NCBI RefSeq assembly: GCF_030384665.1 | Contig: NC_083678.1 | Coordinates: 1,116,001-1,180,000 of the forward strand | Length of the DNA stretch: 64,000 bases | Direction: 5' to 3' | Source: Lodderomyces elongisporus | Taxonomy: Eukaryota; Ascomycota; Pichiomycetes; Serinales; Debaryomycetaceae | Shown here: one piece after another, positions 59,023-64,000 of the stretch | How positions within the stretch are numbered: position 1 is the stretch's first letter | Layout of the letters: the number at the start of each line of letters is the position of its first letter | Translations under genes and position numbers: made by a program | Notes under the pieces: model-generated | Databases searched by the model: none | What the model saw: the letters and a program-made list of their open reading frames with translations, nothing else | What the model was told of the DNA's origin: nothing

Positions 59023-60340
59023 AGTGAGGGTCGAAATGGGCTATTGCTATGATAGTTGTATATATATATATTTATGTATGTATAGGTTTAAATTCTAGGT
59101 TTAGCTCTAAGTTTGGTACTAATTGGTTTTTAGATTGTAGCTGTAGTTGTTCAGGTGTTGTAAAAAAAGTTGATGGAAAAAAGGTTGTCTGAATTAAAAT
59201 TAAGAGAATGAGATATGTTGTCTTTCAAAGTAAAGTATTTATATATGGAAATATTAATGTGGAGAAATCTGCAAATCTCGTGCTTCGTCAAGGTTTTGAG
59301 CGTTTGGGGTGGCTGATCTTTGGCACTACCTGTGAGAATGACAATAATAATGAGTGAGTGAGTGATTACGTGTGTCTGTGTGTCTGCAAGTATTGTTTCC
59401 TTTTTATTTCGTCATTCAAAAAGCTGTCATTAGCTAAAGCTTTTTTCCTTTTTATTAAAAAAAATAGGGAATTGGAGTTTTTGGAAATGATGACAATGTA
59501 GAACCCAAAAGATCAAATATTGAAAAATTGAAAAATTGAAAATGACAATATTAACAGTAACGGCAGCAATAACGGCAGCGGCGGCAGCGGCGGCACAAGC
59601 AGCAGTAATATTATCACCAGTGGTGTTGGTGTGTAGTTGCAACGAGTATGAGGAGAATGTGTTTTGAGATATTTGCTGGAATTTGGTAATTATATGGATA
59701 CAATTTTTTTATTTTTTTTATTTTTTTATTTTTCTTCTTCTTCTTCGATTTGGTTGCTAAAAAAAAATGACAGTAGGAAAAAGGTGGAGACACTATATAG
59801 TTCTCGATATCATGTGCTGCTACAAGCGGGAGAGATCGGGTTTATTTATTTAATTAATTAAAATAAAAATATTTAATAGTGTATTGCTTTTTTAAAGAAA
59901 GAATAAAAAGGTAATAAGTGCCATTTGGTAGCTGCAAAATTGTATCTCACATTGGAGGACTACAATTATCCAATACTTTTATTCTGACAAGACCAGCTGT
60001 AATTGCCATTTTTATTCTCAAGTTTACTAAAGAAAGCAATTATTCTTGAGTCAATGGTTTTTAAGATAAGAATTAGCATAGTTGGAAAAAGAAGAAAAAA
60101 AAGAAAAGAAATGGATTAACAAAGCAAAAGCAAAGACTACAATGTTTAGATGTCAAAATACCAAAACAAAAAAATATTAAGAAAAGTAAATGTCCTAATT
60201 AATTAAAATATAAGGAATATATGATTCGAAAATCAATAATCAAAAATTAATAATCATAATTGTAATCGTAATGATGAAGAACTGAAATATATTGATAGTT
60301 TATTGTCTTGCATTTGGCTATAATTTCTCTGCTCCTGGTT
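59023..60340. other. Intergenic region between the GPI-like gene and EGH1
   Basis: 1.3 kb, AT-rich. It has a GGCAGC/GCGGCA repeat (59569-59595), TTTTTATT repeats (59705-59735) and A tracts. Small ORFs across the GC-rich repeat encode only Ala or Gly/Ser runs and are not called. Confidence 0.5.
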
Positions 60341-60841
60341 TTATATTGATACAACAATTGAAATCAATGCAATACTAGATAGCATTAGTCCATATTTTGC
60401 TTTTCTCCCGCTTTCAAATGCCCTTCCTCCAGAGGCACCATTAGTTGATGATACTGAATGACTAGATCCTGAAGTCTCGGAGGATGATCCCGATGTTGTA
60501 GTAGTATCGAGACTTAGGGTCCGCACATCTGAGCTTGCAGCAAAAGAGCCTTTGGCATCGGATAACTGAGATGAATCGCTTGCGTATACTAGACCAGATG
60601 ATAGTGATGGAGTCACTGTTTGGATGGAAACTGCTGAAAGTGAATCAGTACCAGCATTTGTATTTGTATTTGTATTCGTCAGCGCATCTGCATTTACATT
60701 TGCTTTTGGAATTTCTGAATCTCCATTCTGGAGTACTATTGCCGAGGTGGCGATATGTAAATTGGTCAATGATGGTGTTGCTGTGGCTGCTGTGTAAGAT
60801 GTTGCCGAAGCATCGTAGACTAAATGGTTCGATAATGACAT
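60341..60841 (-). CDS. Ser/Thr-rich protein with a GPI-like C-terminal tail
   Basis: I do not recognise this 166-aa protein. It is rich in Ser, Thr, Ala and Asn, has an Asn-Thr repeat (NTNTNTN) near residue 55, and ends with a polar spacer (GASGGRAFESGRKAKYG) and a 15-residue hydrophobic tail. This arrangement is like a GPI-anchor signal or a tail anchor. There is no N-terminal signal peptide after the ATG at 60841, and no upstream exon with one was seen. A type III or tail-anchored membrane protein is the alternative. It could also be a spurious ORF; the biased composition argues against that only weakly. Confidence 0.5.
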   Translation of the reverse strand: MSLSNHLVYDASATSYTAATATPSLTNLHIATSAIVLQNGDSEIPKANVNADALTNTNTNTNAGTDSLSAVSIQTVTPSLSSGLVYASDSSQLSDAKGSFAASSDVRTLSLDTTTTSGSSSETSGSSHSVSSTNGASGGRAFESGRKAKYGLMLSSIALISIVVSI

Positions 60842-63405
60842 TGTGAATCAGTAATAATTAGCTGTGGTAGTGGTAGTGTTAGTGGTAGTAGTATTAGTAG
60901 TGTTGGTTGTAGTGATAAAAACTAAAGAGTGTTTTGTATCTGTATTTGAAATGAGGGTGGTGATAGTTTATGAATTTAAAAACTTGGGAAGGAGTAAGAG
61001 GTGAAAAAGAGTTATTTCATAAAAGCAAGGAACGAGGATGTCGAAAGATATTTAAATATTCCCATTAGAACAATATGTGTGTTTTCTTGTTTTACTTCTA
61101 CAATTAATATTGTTGATTATTTTATTTAAAAGAAAAAAAAAATTTAAATTGTTTAGTAGATAATTTAGAGAAAACATCGGACAGGGTTATATGTGATACA
61201 ATAAAGCTTATTTATTATTCGTGTTCTTCGTGTTGTGTGTGTGTGGTTCCTGTGCGGATAAGATGCCCCCTGTTGTACCTGAAAATTTTTTGAAGATATT
61301 TTTGGTTTTTTATTTTTATTTTATTTTTTTGTTGTTATTGTCTTTGCGTGTTGTTGTTAGTGTGTGTACCTGAAAAAGTAACGCAAACAGAACAAGTAGA
61401 GAAAAAAATAAAAAAAAAATAAATAAAAAAAAGGAGGTTTATTATAAAACACAAATGTCAATGTAAGAAAGCTAAAAACAATGACTTACCCTTCAATACC
61501 AATGACTGTATAGAAACACTCTTTTTACAAACACTTTGACTTAAAATCATCCATACCTCCATTCATGTAAATTTAATTTCATTTTTTTCCTTTTTTTTTA
61601 CTTTTCTTTGTTTTTGTTTCTGTTTTTGATTTCAGAATTGGGTTTTGCCAACCATTTACAATTTATCTATGTTGGAAACAAAACATTAACCAGTAGGGGA
61701 TATATTAAGGTACGTTTAGTTAAAGGTTAATTCAAAATATAGCAAACAAAAAAAGAGAAGAGTAACAAATAACAACAATAGCAAATACTGAAAGACAGCA
61801 AGGCATGCCCAACAATTACCTCATTGAATGTGCTTTTGCGCGTGAAAATTTTTTTTTTTATTGTATTTTGGCTCTAGCTTGATTATAACAACCCCAAAAA
61901 CGGAATTGGAAACAAAAGAAAAAATAAATAAAAACCAAAAAAAAAACAGTAAACAGAAACAGTAACAGTAACAAAATCGTACACAGCACAAAGCTAGTGT
62001 CGGCTTTAGTCAATATGGAAGCGGAATGTTACATCATTTTGCAGCGATTGACACTCATCAACACTTTTATTGTCTAAAGTTGTTAATAATTTCTCAAACG
62101 TAAAGAAAGGGGTAGATGTGAGCAAGGATTTTCAGGTACAACACACAAACAAAAGTCTTGATCATGGAAAGTGTGAACTTTTTACTTTATACTTTCCGCG
62201 AATAGAAAGGGCTGCTCTTATTGTGTTGTTGTTGTTTTTGTTTTTGTTGTTATTGTTTTTTGTCAGTAACGAATTTTTTGTTTGACCATCCAGCTAAAAT
62301 TTCTACTCTTTAAAGTTTCCTAAGTCACAAATTTCAAATTCTATAGTTTTGTTGTATCACATCTTAAAAGAAGATTGTATAAACCATCTTGACAAGCGAG
62401 TGTTTATGAACCACTAAATTCTTCCTTTCCTGTGTATTGACCTTCCATTTTCACCTGTCCATTGAGGCGAGGAAAGAAATAACACGATATAGTAATAAAT
62501 GGTTTCACCTCCCATTTTATTTGCACCTCTTTTTTAACTCTTATATTTTCTGTTTCCCCATAGTAAAAGAGTACAAAACGGCACAAACTTTCGTCACTCT
62601 ATGTTTCTATTTTGTCCTTGTCTTTGTCTTTGTACTAGTTGTAGTGGTAGTACTTGTTGTTGTTGTTTTTCATTTTTATGGAGAAGAAGGTAAGTCGTGT
62701 TTCACGATTCATGGCTTTAGCCGCTGAGTGAAAATAAATAAAATAAAAACCAACATTCAGTGTTGATATTGTTATTGTTTTTCAATTTCTCAAGTACCTT
62801 TTTTTTTGCGCGCGATCGGCACACGCAAATGGCTTTCCTAAAATTCCACCTCCTTACAAAGTGTTACAACAAGCTAGAAGAAAACCACGTATTGTTTAGA
62901 ATGATTGACGATGAATTCAACCACAATTAAGAAAACAAGGAGGATAAGAAATCTCCTTCAGAATGGTAAAGAGAAATACAAAAACAAAGACATATAAAAA
63001 GACAATTAAAAAGACAAAAACAAAGACGATGACGATGACGATGACGACACATTCTCTTATTTATCTTCCTTTTCTTCCTTTCTTGCTCTTAACCATGTAT
63101 TTTTCTTTTCAACTTTCTTAGTTGACCCTTCCCCTGCCCCTTACATACTTCAATTCGCTTTTGATACCCTCAATTTACCGGATTTAAGGTAAGGCCATTT
63201 CTCAAACTACAATCAACACACACGAAATGGCAATTGACGAGCTGTTTATGGCAATATTGTTTTTTGGTGATCGTAATGCGTGAGTGGTTCGTGATAATTT
63301 GTCTATTATCGTCAATCGTTATTGCTCGCTAAGAAATCCATGTTTCATACTTCATCTTCTTAAGACAATCATGCTCCTCTATCGCTTCGTGTAAGAAATT
63401 TTGAC

Positions 63406-63437
<32 letters not shown>

Positions 63438-63843
63438 TTCTAATCTTTATGTTTAGTATATATTCAAATTGCATTTATAAAAAAAAGAATCTTCTTTTCT
63501 TTGACATTCCAATTCAAATCAAAATTTTGCAACTTACTACTAAAATGATTCTCTCTCTAGAACCATTTTACAAGTGTCGGTGTCTCCAATATATGTGTGT
63601 GTAAATTAATATTGTAATTGTGTAGGTATTCTCAATTCTCTAATCAAAAAAAAAAAAATATTTTAATAGAAAAGAAAAGTGTTGCAAATTTAGGTTCATT
63701 TTACAACCAAAAATTTGCTTTTATACCAAAAAACCCACCGCCACTTAACTAAAAAGGAATCAAAACACAGCCTCTATGGCTACTTAAATAAACTTTTTAA
63801 ATAAGGGATCTGAATTCAGCTTCAAGAACTAAACTAATTTCAC
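60842..63843. other. 3 kb gene-free divergent region
   Basis: No ORF with a domain on either strand. It contains GTA/GTT repeats (60860-60915), T and A tracts, GT runs (61235-61250), AACAGTA repeats (61950-61975), GACGAT repeats (63026-63050) and CT repeats (63405-63436). The length and simple-repeat content are like long promoters of regulated yeast genes. The gene that starts at 63844 is the probable target. Confidence 0.5.
63026..63050 (+). repeat. GACGAT hexanucleotide repeat
   Basis: Four GACGAT-type units in the long gene-free region. Confidence 0.75.
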
Positions 63844-64000
63844 ATGAAAAGTGTTGATCTGTTTGAAGATGGATTTGATGAATTGGTTCAACGGAAAAAG
63901 CAGAAATTGCAAAAATTGGATATACATACCAGTAACAAGGATAGTTTTGCAGTTTGTATTCCGCAAAAACTTGAAGTGATACTGTTTTTCAATTCAAATC
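63844..64000 (+). CDS. 5' part of an unidentified gene (runs off the window)
   Basis: An ATG at 63844 opens a frame of 52 codons without a stop to the end of the window. The product begins MKSVD, then FEDGFDELVQRKKQKLQKL, a charged helix-like segment. Two CTG codons occur (codons 6 and 47), probably Ser. There is no recognisable domain in the visible part. It lies after a 3 kb promoter-like region. Confidence 0.5.
   Translation, partial: MKSVDLFEDGFDELVQRKKQKLQKLDIHTSNKDSFAVCIPQKLEVILFFNSN

Noticed and set aside
59567..59640. Ala-rich or Gly/Ser-rich micro-ORF across GGCAGC repeats
   Set aside because: Only repeat-derived codons; stops flank it closely.
62070..62727. Plus-strand ORFs in the 3 kb right-hand spacer
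   Set aside because: Val/Leu/Phe runs from GT and T repeats; no domain or start context.
1..64000. CRISPR arrays, bacterial operons or prophage genes
   Set aside because: None seen; all genes are eukaryotic, with tRNA, intron and promoters of yeast type.

Overview
The window is nuclear DNA of a budding yeast. Genes are compact, mostly intronless and AT-rich, and are separated by pyrimidine-rich promoters. Gene content fits the CUG-Ser clade, probably the Lodderomyces / Candida parapsilosis group. CTG codons are rare and sit at variable positions where Ser is acceptable (ILV3 codon 189, PRE1 codon 126, RPN5 codon 101), so they are probably read as Ser. The species assignment is inference.

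Left part (1-14 kb): a nearly complete sphingolipid delta-4 desaturase (minus) is divergent from a PPPDE-type deSUMOylase-like peptidase. A Wtap/Mum2-family gene follows, with a 6-codon first exon. A 2.4 kb non-autonomous LTR retrotransposon with identical LTRs lies at 6548-8946 and points to the minus strand. Next come a BAR/PH membrane-signalling protein of the Slm/Ask10 type, a tRNA-Arg(ACG) and the peroxisomal E2 enzyme PEX4.

Middle part (14-39 kb): ILV3 (branched-chain amino acids, with a Gcn4 site), APM1 (AP-1 clathrin adaptor), a PRP22-like DEAH helicase with an abnormal C-terminus, RPN5 (proteasome lid) and RPS5. Four MFS transporters lie between 26 and 39 kb: ESBP6/MCH4-like, allantoate-permease-like, a YCR023C-like carrier and MCH2-like. 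Among them is a CYSTM gene broken by one in-frame TAA.

Right part (39-64 kb): dense housekeeping genes. These are RSM7, a TES1-like thioesterase, an Acinus-like RRM/RS protein, SDH4, MRP2, RIB5, PRE1, HIS1, RER2, SQT1, PRI1 (with an MCB box) and an EGH1-like steryl/ceramide glucosidase. A Ser/Thr-rich protein with a GPI-like tail and a 3 kb regulatory desert follow, and the window ends in the first codons of an unidentified gene.

The genes do not form one pathway. Themes that recur are mitochondrial function (RSM7, MRP2, SDH4, ILV3), the proteasome (RPN5, PRE1), peroxisomes (PEX4, TES1-like) and sphingolipid/sterol lipid metabolism (DES1, EGH1, the Slm/Ask10-like protein). No clearly new multi-gene system was found. 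The most notable items are the young non-autonomous LTR element with a structured tandem repeat, the nonsense-interrupted CYSTM gene, the truncated PRP22 C-terminus and the shortened RPN5.
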